NCBI RefSeq assembly: GCF_000317305.3
Contig: NC_023036.2
Coordinates: 1,364,001-1,428,000, forward strand
DNA length: 64,000 nucleotides
Reading direction: 5' to 3'
Source of the DNA: Mycolicibacterium neoaurum VKM Ac-1815D
Lineage (GTDB): Bacteria; Actinomycetota; Actinomycetes; Mycobacteriales; Mycobacteriaceae
A model generated the notes under the pieces. That model had not been told where the DNA came from, ran no database searches, and saw nothing but the letters and a program-made list of their open reading frames with translations. Below are positions 47,525-55,388 of this stretch, piece by piece (position 1 is the stretch's first letter; each line of letters begins with the position of its first letter). Position numbers and translations under genes: made by a program.

Positions 47525-47816
47525 CGGGTTGCTCATGATCGCACAACCGTGCACGGTGCGCAGCGAAATGAGATTCTGGCTGCACATCTGGACACTGTGC
47601 ACGGCTGACCGGTTGTGCGGTGTGCCTTTTCGGGATTGCCGCAGGGGCCGGCGCTGTACAGAATCAGGGTCTGCACGACGCCGGGGCGTAGCGGCGCAAC
47701 CGCACGACCCACCGCGGTGACAACAGCACCGCAATGTGGTCCCGGCGGGTTCGACTGCTGTTGAAAGCTTTTCGGATCGCCACACCATGGCGCTCGGTTC
47801 CAGGAAGGTTCTCCAG
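47525..47816. other. Intergenic region with repeated YGTGCACGG elements
   Basis: 292 bases without a gene before the second permease. CCGTGCACGG (47547-47556) and CTGTGCACGG (47595-47604) are direct copies 48 bases apart, and GCACAACC (47541-47548) pairs with GGTTGTGC (47611-47618) around them. This looks like an operator region for a dimeric or tetrameric regulator, plausibly PucR; TGTGCA also recurs in the other control regions of the locus. Confidence 0.5.
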
Positions 47817-49295
47817 GTGACTCTCGCCCACTACTGCTATCTGCTCGGACTCGTCGCACTCATCATCACCGTCATAGCGAAGAAGAATGTCGTGGCGCCG
47901 GCACTGCTGGCCACCTTCCTCACCGCGACGGCCTTCGGGGGCAGTGTCACCACCGGACTGGCGGCGTTGTTCAACGCCGCCATCGTCGGCACCCGTGAGC
48001 TGCTACCGATCTTCCTGGTGATCGCTCTGGTCACCGCAATGCTGGGAGCGGTACGCCGCGCCGGTGCCGACGCGCTGATGATCGCACCCCTGCGCTCGCT
48101 GTTTCGCAACGGGCACACTGCCTACGTCGTGCTGGCGGTCGTGACCTTCCTGCTGTCGCTGTCCTTCTGGCCGACCCCGGTCCTGCCGTTGATCGCGGCG
48201 ATCCTGCTGCCCGCGGCGGTACGGGTGGGATTGCCGCCTTTCGGTGCGGCATTGGCGATCGCCATCACCGGTCAGGGCATGGCGCTCAGCTCGGACCTCA
48301 TCATGGGCGTGGCCCCCTCGTTGTCGGCCGACGGTGCCGATGTGTCAGCCGGATCGATCGCGATCCGCGCCACCATCATCGCGCTGATCGCCGGGGTGGT
48401 GGCCCTGACCGTCGCCTATCTCCGCGACGTCCGAACCAAAATGCTCACCCCCGCGGCCGCGGCGGCCGTGGTCCTTCCGGTCCAGGCGGTCGCCGAGGGC
48501 GGTGGACCCGACGATGCCGCGGCCGCCGCTACCGACCCCTCCGCGGTCCGCGTCGCCACCGAAACATCGGATTCCCAGCGGGTTTCGGGGGCCGCGCGCG
48601 TCATCGCGGTGGCGATTCCGACACTGTTCGCAGCGCTGCTGCTGTTCATGCTGCTCGGCCGGTTCACCAATTGGTTGCCCAATATCGACGAAGGATTGGG
48701 CGCCCCGCTGGTGGGTGGCACGGCGGCGCTGGCATTGGTGGCGGTGTCCGTCATCTCTGTGCGGCACGGGTGGCTGGCCGAGGTGGGTGACCACTTCACC
48801 GACGGCATCGCCTTCTCGTTCCGCACCATGGGAATGGTCATTCCGGTCGCCGGCTTCGTCTACATCGGGCTGTCGGACTACTCGGGGACCATCCTCGGCC
48901 TGCCCGAGGACGTCGCGGCGCCGGCATTTCTCCTCGACGCGGTGTCCAGGGTGCAACCGCTGATCCCGGCGATACCGGTCATCGCGGCGTTTGCGATGTT
49001 GGTCATCGGCATGGTGATAGGTCTCGACGGCAGCGGTTGGCCTGGCCTACCGTTCACCGGATCGCTGGCCGCCTCACTGGGGGAGAACTCGGGAGCCGAT
49101 GTGGCGACCCTGGCCGCGATCGCGCAGAACGGGGCGAGCTGGACGGGTGGCGGAACGTTGGTGATCTGGTCCTCGCTGATCGTGGTGGCAGGCCTCACCG
49201 GAGTATCGGTGATCGATCTCGCCCGACGCCTGTTCATACCGGTCGTGACCGGACTATTGGTGGCGACATCCGTTGCGGCAGTGGTGATGTTGTGA
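47817..49295 (+). CDS. Large permease of unassigned family (copy 2)
   Basis: A 492-aa polytopic protein, about 12 helices, paralogous to the product of the minus-strand gene at 35462-37030 over its full length. Shared blocks include 'FWPTPVLPLIAAILLPAAVR', 'GQGMALSSDLIMGVAPSLSA' and 'GLDGSGWPGLPFTGSLAASL'. The central cytosolic loop (about residues 220-260) is shorter and differs between the two. GTG 47817 is preferred because AGGAAGG lies 8 bases upstream; ATG 47787 would add 10 residues. Its TGA overlaps the amidase GTG (GTGA), tying transport to hydrolysis of the imported compound. The substrate is unknown. Confidence 0.72.
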   Translation: MTLAHYCYLLGLVALIITVIAKKNVVAPALLATFLTATAFGGSVTTGLAALFNAAIVGTRELLPIFLVIALVTAMLGAVRRAGADALMIAPLRSLFRNGHTAYVVLAVVTFLLSLSFWPTPVLPLIAAILLPAAVRVGLPPFGAALAIAITGQGMALSSDLIMGVAPSLSADGADVSAGSIAIRATIIALIAGVVALTVAYLRDVRTKMLTPAAAAAVVLPVQAVAEGGGPDDAAAAATDPSAVRVATETSDSQRVSGAARVIAVAIPTLFAALLLFMLLGRFTNWLPNIDEGLGAPLVGGTAALALVAVSVISVRHGWLAEVGDHFTDGIAFSFRTMGMVIPVAGFVYIGLSDYSGTILGLPEDVAAPAFLLDAVSRVQPLIPAIPVIAAFAMLVIGMVIGLDGSGWPGLPFTGSLAASLGENSGADVATLAAIAQNGASWTGGGTLVIWSSLIVVAGLTGVSVIDLARRLFIPVVTGLLVATSVAAVVML

Positions 49296-50692
49296 CCGCG
49301 GCATTTTCCCGGACAGTTGGTTCACCGGTGGTGGACACCGCGGAGCGGGTCCGATCCGGACGGCTCAGCGCCCGCGAGGTGGTCGCCGAGGCGCTGTGTG
49401 CCATCGAGACCGCCGACCCCGAGCTCAATGCGTTCGTGCACGTGGATCGCGACGGCGCCATGACCAGGGCCACCGAGATCGACCGGATCGTGGCTGCCGG
49501 TCAGGATCCCGGTCCGCTTGCCGGCGTGCCGATGGGCGTGAAAGAGCTGCACGCGGTGTTCGGCTGGCCCTACGCGATGGGGAGTCGGCTCTATGAAGGG
49601 CGGATCGCCGATCACACGAGCACGTTGGTTAACCGTGCGGTGGGCGCCGGCGCGGTCCCCGTCGGGTTGACCACCTCGCCGGAGTTCGGCCGGGCGTCGT
49701 TCACTGCCTCCCCGTTGCACGGGGTGACCCGCAACCCGTGGAATCCACGGTTGACACCTGGTGGCTCCAGTGGCGGATCGGCGGCGGCCGTGGCAGCCGG
49801 GATGGTGCCTTTCTCCACCGGCACCGATGGAGCGGGGTCGTTACGGATTCCAGCCGCCTATTGCGGGCTCGTCGGGTTCAAGGCGACCTACGGTGTGGTC
49901 CCGCGCGGGCCCCGACATAGCGGGGTCGCCGACAACGATCACTACGGGGTGCTGACCACCACGGTGCGCGATACCGCCCGGGTGCTCGACAGTGTGACCG
50001 GTCTCGATCCCGCCGACCGCGCGTCGGTTCCCGCTCCGCTGTTGGAGGCCGCATTGGACGAGATCGACCTGCGTGGCCTGCGGGTGGCGTTCCTGCCCAC
50101 GCTGGGCGGTGCGCCGTGCGATCCCGAGGTTGCGGCGGTGGCGGAGGTGGCCGCGCAGCGGTTTCTCGCGACCACCGGTGCGGTGCGGGTGAGCGTCGAG
50201 GTCCCGATAGATCCAGACTGTGCCGCGGCTTTTCGGGTGCTGTCGGCACCAGATGTGTACGCCGCCGTTGCCGCGGCGGGCTCCGGTGGCCCCGGCGATG
50301 TCGAGGTCGACGCGTCGGTGCGCCGCTATGTCGACGCCGCGCGTGAGTTGACCGTGTCGACGCTGTTGCAGGCACACGAGACACGGGCCAGGCTGGTGGC
50401 GGCCACCGCCGACGCGTTCGAGCAGATGGACCTGCTGCTGACACCGTCCACGCAGGTACCCGCATTCGATGCCGAGGGACCGATGCCGACCGAGATCGAC
50501 GGCCACGAGGTGGACCACTGGGGTGCGCTCGCGGTGACCTACCCTTTCAACCTGACCGGCCAGCCGGCCATCTCGGTGCCCGCCGGATGGGCCGGCGGCG
50601 CGCCGTGCGGTCTGCAGATCGTGGGTGCCCGACACGCCGACGCCTTGGTGCTGGCCGCTGCCGCCGCTGCCGAGCGCAGCAACGGCCGCTGA
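49292..50692 (+). CDS. Amidase-signature family enzyme
   Basis: A 466-aa serine amidase. The Ser-cisSer-Lys triad is visible: Lys84 in 'PMGVKELH', Ser159 in 'PGGSSGGSAAA', and Ser183 in 'GAGSLRIPAAYCG'. It hydrolyses a C-N bond of an amide; the natural substrate is unknown. GTG 49292 overlaps the permease stop as GTGA, so the two are coupled; longer frames start inside the permease gene. It is the last gene of the accessory block before the spc operon. Position and coupling suggest it acts on the transported compound. Confidence 0.9.
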   Translation: MTAAFSRTVGSPVVDTAERVRSGRLSAREVVAEALCAIETADPELNAFVHVDRDGAMTRATEIDRIVAAGQDPGPLAGVPMGVKELHAVFGWPYAMGSRLYEGRIADHTSTLVNRAVGAGAVPVGLTTSPEFGRASFTASPLHGVTRNPWNPRLTPGGSSGGSAAAVAAGMVPFSTGTDGAGSLRIPAAYCGLVGFKATYGVVPRGPRHSGVADNDHYGVLTTTVRDTARVLDSVTGLDPADRASVPAPLLEAALDEIDLRGLRVAFLPTLGGAPCDPEVAAVAEVAAQRFLATTGAVRVSVEVPIDPDCAAAFRVLSAPDVYAAVAAAGSGGPGDVEVDASVRRYVDAARELTVSTLLQAHETRARLVAATADAFEQMDLLLTPSTQVPAFDAEGPMPTEIDGHEVDHWGALAVTYPFNLTGQPAISVPAGWAGGAPCGLQIVGARHADALVLAAAAAAERSNGR

Positions 50693-50766
50693 CGTGCGTT
50701 TCGGGTGAGGTTCGGTGCCGTCGGCGCACGGAATCCGACCGAAGTCGCCGGGGTATCGGCGACGAT

Positions 50767-50795
50767 TTGGTGCAAAGCACGTGCTCACCTACTAT
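50767..50795 (+). promoter_or_regulatory. spc operon promoter
   Basis: -35 TTGGTG (50767-50772) and -10 TACTAT (50790-50795) are 17 bases apart, a good housekeeping promoter. Transcription would give a leader of about 125 bases before rplN. The rest of the 237-base gap 50693-50929 shows no gene. Confidence 0.7.
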
Positions 50796-50929
50796 GTAGG
50801 GGTTGCCTCGGGCAGACCTCGGCTGGCGTGTGCAGTTTTACTGTCAGCCCTGCGTGCCCTGAAGTGACAAAGACCGCGTACGTCCAGGTCGGTATCTGGC
50901 GTGCATACAAAACCAGGTCAGGAGATCGA

Positions 50930-51298
50930 GTGATTCAGCAGGAATCGCGGCTCAAGGTCGCCGACAACACGGGTGCCAAGGAAATCTTGTGCATCCGGGT
51001 GCTCGGTGGCTCGTCGCGGCGCTATGCGGGTATCGGCGACATCATCGTCGCGACCGTCAAGGACGCCATCCCCGGCGGCAACGTCAAGCGTGGCGACGTC
51101 GTCAAGGCAGTGGTGGTGCGCACCGTCAAGGAACGCCGCCGCGCCGACGGCAGCTACATCAAGTTCGACGAGAACGCCGCCGTCATCATCAAGAACGACA
51201 ACGACCCGCGCGGTACCCGCATCTTCGGGCCCGTCGGTCGTGAGCTGCGCGAGAAGAAGTTCATGAAGATCGTTTCGCTGGCCCCGGAGGTTTTGTAA
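50930..51298 (+). CDS. rplN: 50S ribosomal protein L14
   Basis: 122 aa and first gene of the spc operon. '[20 protein letters not shown]' identifies L14 and fixes GTG 50930, with AGGAG 5 bases upstream; the in-frame codons before it are leader, not protein. '[20 protein letters not shown]' and '[20 protein letters not shown]' close the protein. L14 forms part of the intersubunit surface. It overlaps rplX by 1 base. Confidence 0.98.
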   Translation: MIQQESRLKVADNTGAKEILCIRVLGGSSRRYAGIGDIIVATVKDAIPGGNVKRGDVVKAVVVRTVKERRRADGSYIKFDENAAVIIKNDNDPRGTRIFGPVGRELREKKFMKIVSLAPEVL

Positions 51299-51615
51299 TG
51301 AAGGTGCACAAGGGCGACACCGTGCTCGTCATCTCCGGTAAGGACAAGGGCGCCAAGGGCAAGGTCATCGAGGCCTACCCGACCCGCGAGAAGGTTCTGG
51401 TCGAAGGTGTGAACCGGATCAAGAAGCACACCGCGCAGTCGCAGAACGAGCGGGGCGCCTCCTCGGGCGGCATCGTCACGCAGGAAGCGCCGATCCACGT
51501 CTCCAACGTCATGGTCATCGACTCCGATGGCAACCCGACCCGCATCGGCTACCGCGTCGACGAGGAGTCCGGCAAGAAGGTCCGGGTCTCCAAGCGCAAC
51601 GGCAAGGACATCTGA
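51298..51615 (+). CDS. rplX: 50S ribosomal protein L24
   Basis: 105 aa. The KOW motif '[20 protein letters not shown]' is at the N-terminus, followed by '[20 protein letters not shown]' and '[20 protein letters not shown]'. L24 is an early assembly initiator near the tunnel exit. Its ATG shares a base with the rplN stop (TAATG). Confidence 0.98.
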   Translation: MKVHKGDTVLVISGKDKGAKGKVIEAYPTREKVLVEGVNRIKKHTAQSQNERGASSGGIVTQEAPIHVSNVMVIDSDGNPTRIGYRVDEESGKKVRVSKRNGKDI

Positions 51616-51617
51616 GA

Positions 51618-52190
51618 ATGACCACAGTAGAAAACTCCGCCAAGGTTCAGCCCCGGCTGAAGCAGCGCTACCGCGAAGAGATCAAGGACGCGCTCAACAA
51701 AGAGTTCGATTACGCCAACGTGATGCAGATCCCGGGCGTGGTCAAGGTCGTCGTGAACATGGGTGTCGGTGACGCCGCCCGCGACGCCAAGCTGATCAAC
51801 GGTGCGGTCAACGACCTCGCGCTGATCACCGGTCAGAAGCCGGAAATCCGCAAGGCGCGTAAGTCCATCGCCCAGTTCAAGCTGCGCGAGGGCATGCCGA
51901 TCGGCGCCCGCGTCACGTTGCGCGGCGACCGGATGTGGGAGTTCCTGGACCGCCTGGTCTCGATCGCCCTCCCGCGTATCCGCGACTTCCGCGGCCTGAG
52001 CCCCAAGCAGTTCGACGGCAGCGGCAACTACACCTTCGGCCTTTCCGAGCAGTCGGTGTTCCACGAGATCGACGTGGACTCCATCGATCGCCCCCGTGGC
52101 ATGGACATCACCGTCGTCACCTCGGCGACGAACGACGACGAAGGCCGTGCGCTGCTGCGCGCTCTGGGCTTCCCGTTCAAGGAGAACTGA
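51618..52190 (+). CDS. rplE: 50S ribosomal protein L5
   Basis: 190 aa. '[20 protein letters not shown]' and '[20 protein letters not shown]' are the standard start of L5, and '[20 protein letters not shown]' and '[20 protein letters not shown]' follow. L5 binds 5S rRNA and contacts P-site tRNA. It is 2 bases after rplX. Confidence 0.98.
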   Translation: MTTVENSAKVQPRLKQRYREEIKDALNKEFDYANVMQIPGVVKVVVNMGVGDAARDAKLINGAVNDLALITGQKPEIRKARKSIAQFKLREGMPIGARVTLRGDRMWEFLDRLVSIALPRIRDFRGLSPKQFDGSGNYTFGLSEQSVFHEIDVDSIDRPRGMDITVVTSATNDDEGRALLRALGFPFKEN

Positions 52191-52193
52191 GCA

Positions 52194-52379
52194 ATGGCAA
52201 AGAAGGCTCTGGTCAACAAGGCCAACAAGAAGCCCAAGTTCGCAGTGCGCGCCTACACCCGGTGCAACCGGTGCGGTCGTCCCCACGCGGTGTTCCGCAA
52301 GTTCGGCCTGTGCCGTATCTGCTTGCGGGAGATGGCGCATGCGGGCGAACTGCCCGGTGTGCAGAAGTCCAGCTGGTAA
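52194..52379 (+). CDS. rpsN: 30S ribosomal protein S14, zinc-binding (type Z)
   Basis: 61 aa, the short Zn form. The ribbon ligands are the two CxxC pairs in '[20 protein letters not shown]' and '[10 protein letters not shown]'. Mycobacteria also carry a longer Cys-free paralogue elsewhere that replaces this form when zinc is scarce (established). The gene lies 3 bases after rplE. A 71-base gap, the largest in this operon, follows before rpsH. Confidence 0.97.
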   Translation: MAKKALVNKANKKPKFAVRAYTRCNRCGRPHAVFRKFGLCRICLREMAHAGELPGVQKSSW

Positions 52380-52450
52380 CCAGCATTCATTACTGATTAA
52401 CACGGTAGGCCCTGACTGGGAACCGCCGCGAGGAAGGTGTACCGGCTGTC

Positions 52451-52849
52451 ATGACGATGACCGATCCCATCGCAGACTTCTTGACGCGTCTGCGTAACGC
52501 CAATTCGGCGTATCACGACGAGGTGACTCTGCCCCACTCGAAGATCAAGGCCAACATCGCCGAGATCCTCAAGACCGAGGGCTACATCTCCGATTACCGC
52601 ACCGAGGATGCTCGGGTCGGCAAGGCACTTGTGGTGCAGCTCAAGTACGGCCCCAGCCGTGAGCGCTCCATCGCAGGCCTGCGCCGGGTCAGCAAGCCCG
52701 GCCTGCGGGTCTATGCAAAATCCACCAATCTGCCCCGGGTGCTCGGCGGCCTGGGCGTGGCGATCATCTCCACGTCCTCAGGTTTGCTCACCGACCGCCA
52801 GGCAGCTCGATCGGGCGTGGGCGGCGAAGTCCTCGCGTACGTCTGGTAG
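52451..52849 (+). CDS. rpsH: 30S ribosomal protein S8
   Basis: 132 aa. '[20 protein letters not shown]' opens the protein, and the C-terminal '[20 protein letters not shown]' is the S8 rRNA-binding signature. In enteric bacteria S8 autoregulates the spc operon by binding mRNA near rplE; the 71-base gap before this gene could hold a comparable site, though none is evident. ATG 52451 or 52457 could start it. Confidence 0.98.
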   Translation: MTMTDPIADFLTRLRNANSAYHDEVTLPHSKIKANIAEILKTEGYISDYRTEDARVGKALVVQLKYGPSRERSIAGLRRVSKPGLRVYAKSTNLPRVLGGLGVAIISTSSGLLTDRQAARSGVGGEVLAYVW

Positions 52850-52861
52850 GGGGACGAGAAC

Positions 52862-53401
52862 ATGTCGCGTATTGGAAAGCAGCCGGTTCCGGTTCCTGCC
52901 GGAGTCGACGTCACCATCGACGGTCGGAACGTCTCGGTGAAGGGCCCCAAGGGCACCCTGACCCTGGACATCGCCGAGCCGATCGAGGTCTCGCGTAACG
53001 ACGATGGCGCCATCGTGGTGGCCCGTCCGGACGACGAGCGGCGCAGCCGTTCGTTGCACGGGCTGTCCCGCACGCTGGTGGCCAATCTGGTCACCGGTGT
53101 GACCGAGGGCTACACCCGCAAGATGGAAATCTTCGGTGTCGGCTACCGCGTCGCGCTCAAGGGCTCGAACCTGGAGTTCGCGCTCGGCTACAGCCACCCG
53201 GTCCTCATCGAAGCGCCCGAGGGCATCACGTTCGCGGTCGAGACACCCACGAAGTTCTCGATCACGGGCATCGACAAGCAGAAGGTCGGCCAGATCGCCG
53301 CGGTGATCCGTCGTCTGCGTCGCCCCGACCCGTACAAGGGCAAGGGCGTGCGTTACGAGGGTGAGCAGATCCGCCGCAAGGTCGGAAAGACAGGTAAGTA
53401 A
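52862..53401 (+). CDS. rplF: 50S ribosomal protein L6
   Basis: 179 aa. '[20 protein letters not shown]' and '[13 protein letters not shown]' start the first of two homologous domains, and the C-terminal signature '[20 protein letters not shown]' is intact. L6 is near the factor-binding site. GGGGGACGAG upstream supplies the ribosome binding site. Confidence 0.98.
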   Translation: MSRIGKQPVPVPAGVDVTIDGRNVSVKGPKGTLTLDIAEPIEVSRNDDGAIVVARPDDERRSRSLHGLSRTLVANLVTGVTEGYTRKMEIFGVGYRVALKGSNLEFALGYSHPVLIEAPEGITFAVETPTKFSITGIDKQKVGQIAAVIRRLRRPDPYKGKGVRYEGEQIRRKVGKTGK

Positions 53402-53404
53402 CCC

Positions 53405-53812
53405 ATGGCTACCACGAAGACTGAAGCTCCCACCCGGAAGCCGGTGGGGCAGAACATCTCCGAGACCCGTCGGAACGCCCGCATCCGCCGTCATGCGCGT
53501 CTGCGCAAGAAGGTCGAAGGCACCGCGGACACCCCGCGTCTCATGGTCAACCGGTCGGCACGCCACATCCACGTGCAGCTGATCGACGACCACGCCGGCG
53601 TCACCGTCGCGGCGGCCTCGTCCATCGAGCCCGATGTCCGTGCGGTCGACGGCGACAAGAAGGCACAGAGCGTGCGGGTCGGTCAGCTGATCGCCGAGCG
53701 CGCCAAGGCTGCCGGAGTCGAGACGGTCGTCTTCGACCGTGGCGGCTACACCTACGGTGGCCGGATCGCCGCGCTGGCCGATGCCGCGCGCGAAGGCGGG
53801 CTGAAATTCTGA
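53405..53812 (+). CDS. rplR: 50S ribosomal protein L18
   Basis: 135 aa. After an actinobacterial N-terminal extension, '[20 protein letters not shown]' and '[15 protein letters not shown]' identify L18, and '[20 protein letters not shown]' is the conserved C-terminus. L18 binds 5S rRNA with L5. It is 3 bases after rplF. Confidence 0.98.
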   Translation: MATTKTEAPTRKPVGQNISETRRNARIRRHARLRKKVEGTADTPRLMVNRSARHIHVQLIDDHAGVTVAAASSIEPDVRAVDGDKKAQSVRVGQLIAERAKAAGVETVVFDRGGYTYGGRIAALADAAREGGLKF

Positions 53813-53834
53813 TGACTGACAACGAGAGGACTGC

Positions 53835-54503
53835 ATGATGGCCGACCAGGCTGGCGCCGGTTCGGCGCAGGACAATCGCGGTGGCCGCGGCGATCGTGGC
53901 GGCCGAGGACGCGACGACCGCGGTGGCCGCGGTCGCGGCGACGACCGTGGCGAGAAGAGCAACTACATCGAGCGCGTCGTCACCATCAACCGCGTCTCCA
54001 AGGTGGTCAAGGGTGGTCGGCGCTTCAGCTTCACCGCGCTGGTCATCGTCGGCGACGGCAACGGCATGGTCGGTGTCGGCTACGGCAAGGCCAAGGAAGT
54101 TCCGGCCGCCATCGCCAAGGGCGTCGAAGAGGCTCGCAAGAACTTCTTCCGGGTTCCGCTGATCGGCGGCACCATCGTCCATCCGGTTCAGGGTGAGGCC
54201 GCAGCGGGTGTCGTCATGCTGCGTCCGGCCAGCCCCGGTACCGGTGTGATCGCCGGCGGTGCGGCGCGTGCGGTGCTGGAATGCGCCGGCGTGCACGACA
54301 TCCTGGCCAAGTCGCTGGGCAGCGACAACGCGATCAACGTGGTGCACGCCACCGTTGCCGCGCTGAAGATGATCCAGCGTCCCGAAGAGGTGGCGGCCCG
54401 TCGCGGTCTGTCCATCGAGGACGTCGCCCCGGCCGGCATGCTCAAGGCCCGCCGCGAGGCCGAGGCCGTGGCTTCCGCCGCGGCTCGTGAAGGAAGCGCA
54501 TAG
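53835..54503 (+). CDS. rpsE: 30S ribosomal protein S5
   Basis: 222 aa. An Arg/Gly/Asp-rich N-terminal tail of about 40 residues (repeats of '[10 protein letters not shown]' type) precedes the S5 core, '[20 protein letters not shown]' and '[20 protein letters not shown]'. S5 helps decoding accuracy and is near the spectinomycin site. The low-complexity tail is longer than in E. coli and common in mycobacteria. Either of two adjacent ATGs (53835, 53838) could start it. Confidence 0.98.
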   Translation: MMADQAGAGSAQDNRGGRGDRGGRGRDDRGGRGRGDDRGEKSNYIERVVTINRVSKVVKGGRRFSFTALVIVGDGNGMVGVGYGKAKEVPAAIAKGVEEARKNFFRVPLIGGTIVHPVQGEAAAGVVMLRPASPGTGVIAGGAARAVLECAGVHDILAKSLGSDNAINVVHATVAALKMIQRPEEVAARRGLSIEDVAPAGMLKARREAEAVASAAAREGSA

Positions 54504-54505
54504 TC

Positions 54506-54685
54506 ATGGCAGAGCTCAAGATCACCCAGGTGCGCGGCACCATCGGTGCACGCTGGAAGCAGCGCGAAAGCCTGCGGACCCTCGGCCTGCGGAAGATCCG
54601 CCAGTCCGTCGTCCGTGAGGACAACGCACAGACGCGCGGTCTGATCAAGACCGTGCATCACCTCGTCACGGTTGAGGAGGTCTAG
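54506..54685 (+). CDS. rpmD: 50S ribosomal protein L30
   Basis: A 59-aa protein that length filters easily miss. It reads from ATG 54506, 2 bases after the rpsE stop, to TAG 54683-54685. '[20 protein letters not shown]' and '[19 protein letters not shown]' match bacterial L30, which sits between L5/L18 and the 5S region. Its position between rpsE and rplO is the conserved spc order. Confidence 0.97.
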   Translation: MAELKITQVRGTIGARWKQRESLRTLGLRKIRQSVVREDNAQTRGLIKTVHHLVTVEEV

Positions 54686-54689
54686 GACG

Positions 54690-55133
54690 ATGAGTGTTAT
54701 CAAGCTTCACGACCTGAAGCCGGCCCCGGGCAGCAAGACCGCCAAGACCCGCGTCGGTCGCGGTGAAGGCTCCAAGGGCAAGACCGCCGGCCGCGGTACC
54801 AAGGGCACCAAGGCCCGTAAGAACGTCCCCGCGACGTTCGAGGGTGGCCAGATGCCGATCCACATGCGGCTGCCGAAGCTCAAGGGCTTCAAGAACCGCT
54901 TCCGGGTGGCCTACGAGGTCGTCAACGTCGGCGATATTGCCAAGGCGTTCCCGCAGGGGGGCACCATCGGTGTCGACGAGCTGGTAGCCAAGGGCCTGGT
55001 TCGCAAGAACACCCTGGTGAAGGTGCTCGGCGACGGCAAGCTGACCGTCAAGGTCGACGTCACCGCCAACAAGTTCAGCGGCAGCGCCCGCGAGGCCATC
55101 ACCGCCGCAGGCGGTTCGGCCACCGAACTGTAA
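54690..55133 (+). CDS. rplO: 50S ribosomal protein L15
   Basis: 147 aa. '[20 protein letters not shown]' with the Gly/Lys-rich '[20 protein letters not shown]' is diagnostic, and '[20 protein letters not shown]' follows. ATG 54690 is 4 bases after rpmD, with AGGA just upstream. It is the last spc gene here; secY, which usually follows in other bacteria, is not adjacent. A strong terminator follows at 55152. Confidence 0.98.
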   Translation: MSVIKLHDLKPAPGSKTAKTRVGRGEGSKGKTAGRGTKGTKARKNVPATFEGGQMPIHMRLPKLKGFKNRFRVAYEVVNVGDIAKAFPQGGTIGVDELVAKGLVRKNTLVKVLGDGKLTVKVDVTANKFSGSAREAITAAGGSATEL

Positions 55134-55151
55134 GACCACGCTCCACGTCAG

Positions 55152-55179
55152 AAGGCCCCTGCTTCGGCAGGGGCCTTTT
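55152..55179 (+). terminator. Rho-independent terminator of the spc operon
   Basis: AAGGCCCCTGC (55152-55162) and GCAGGGGCCTT (55167-55177) form a perfect 11-bp stem closed by a stable TTCG tetraloop and followed by TTTT. It lies 18 bases after the rplO stop and is a textbook intrinsic terminator. Confidence 0.93.
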
Positions 55180-55199
55180 GCGTTGTCGGCCGATCTGTG

Positions 55200-55323
55200 C
55201 GTGGGTTCAGTCAGGCTGCGGTAGGGCGTTGGTCGGCTGAAGCCAGGTAGCTCGGTGGGCCTGTGTGGGTACGTGGGTTCAGCAAGATCGCGGTAGGGCG
55301 TTGGTCGGCTGAAGCCAGGTAGC
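55200..55323. repeat. Two-copy direct repeat, 72-base period
   Basis: Copies at 55200-55251 and 55272-55323 are 52 bases long and agree at 47 positions. An 11-base block (CGTGGGTTCAG) and a 34-base block (55218-55251 and 55290-55323) are identical, separated by a variable 7-mer. The repeat lies between the spc terminator and sppA in the 255-base intergenic region, which holds no gene. It may be a dispersed mycobacterial intergenic element. Confidence 0.75.
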
Positions 55324-55388
55324 CGGCGCCGTCGACGTTTCACACTCGGCGAACGGGCCGGCCCCGCGCCCGCCGGTAGGCTCGATAG

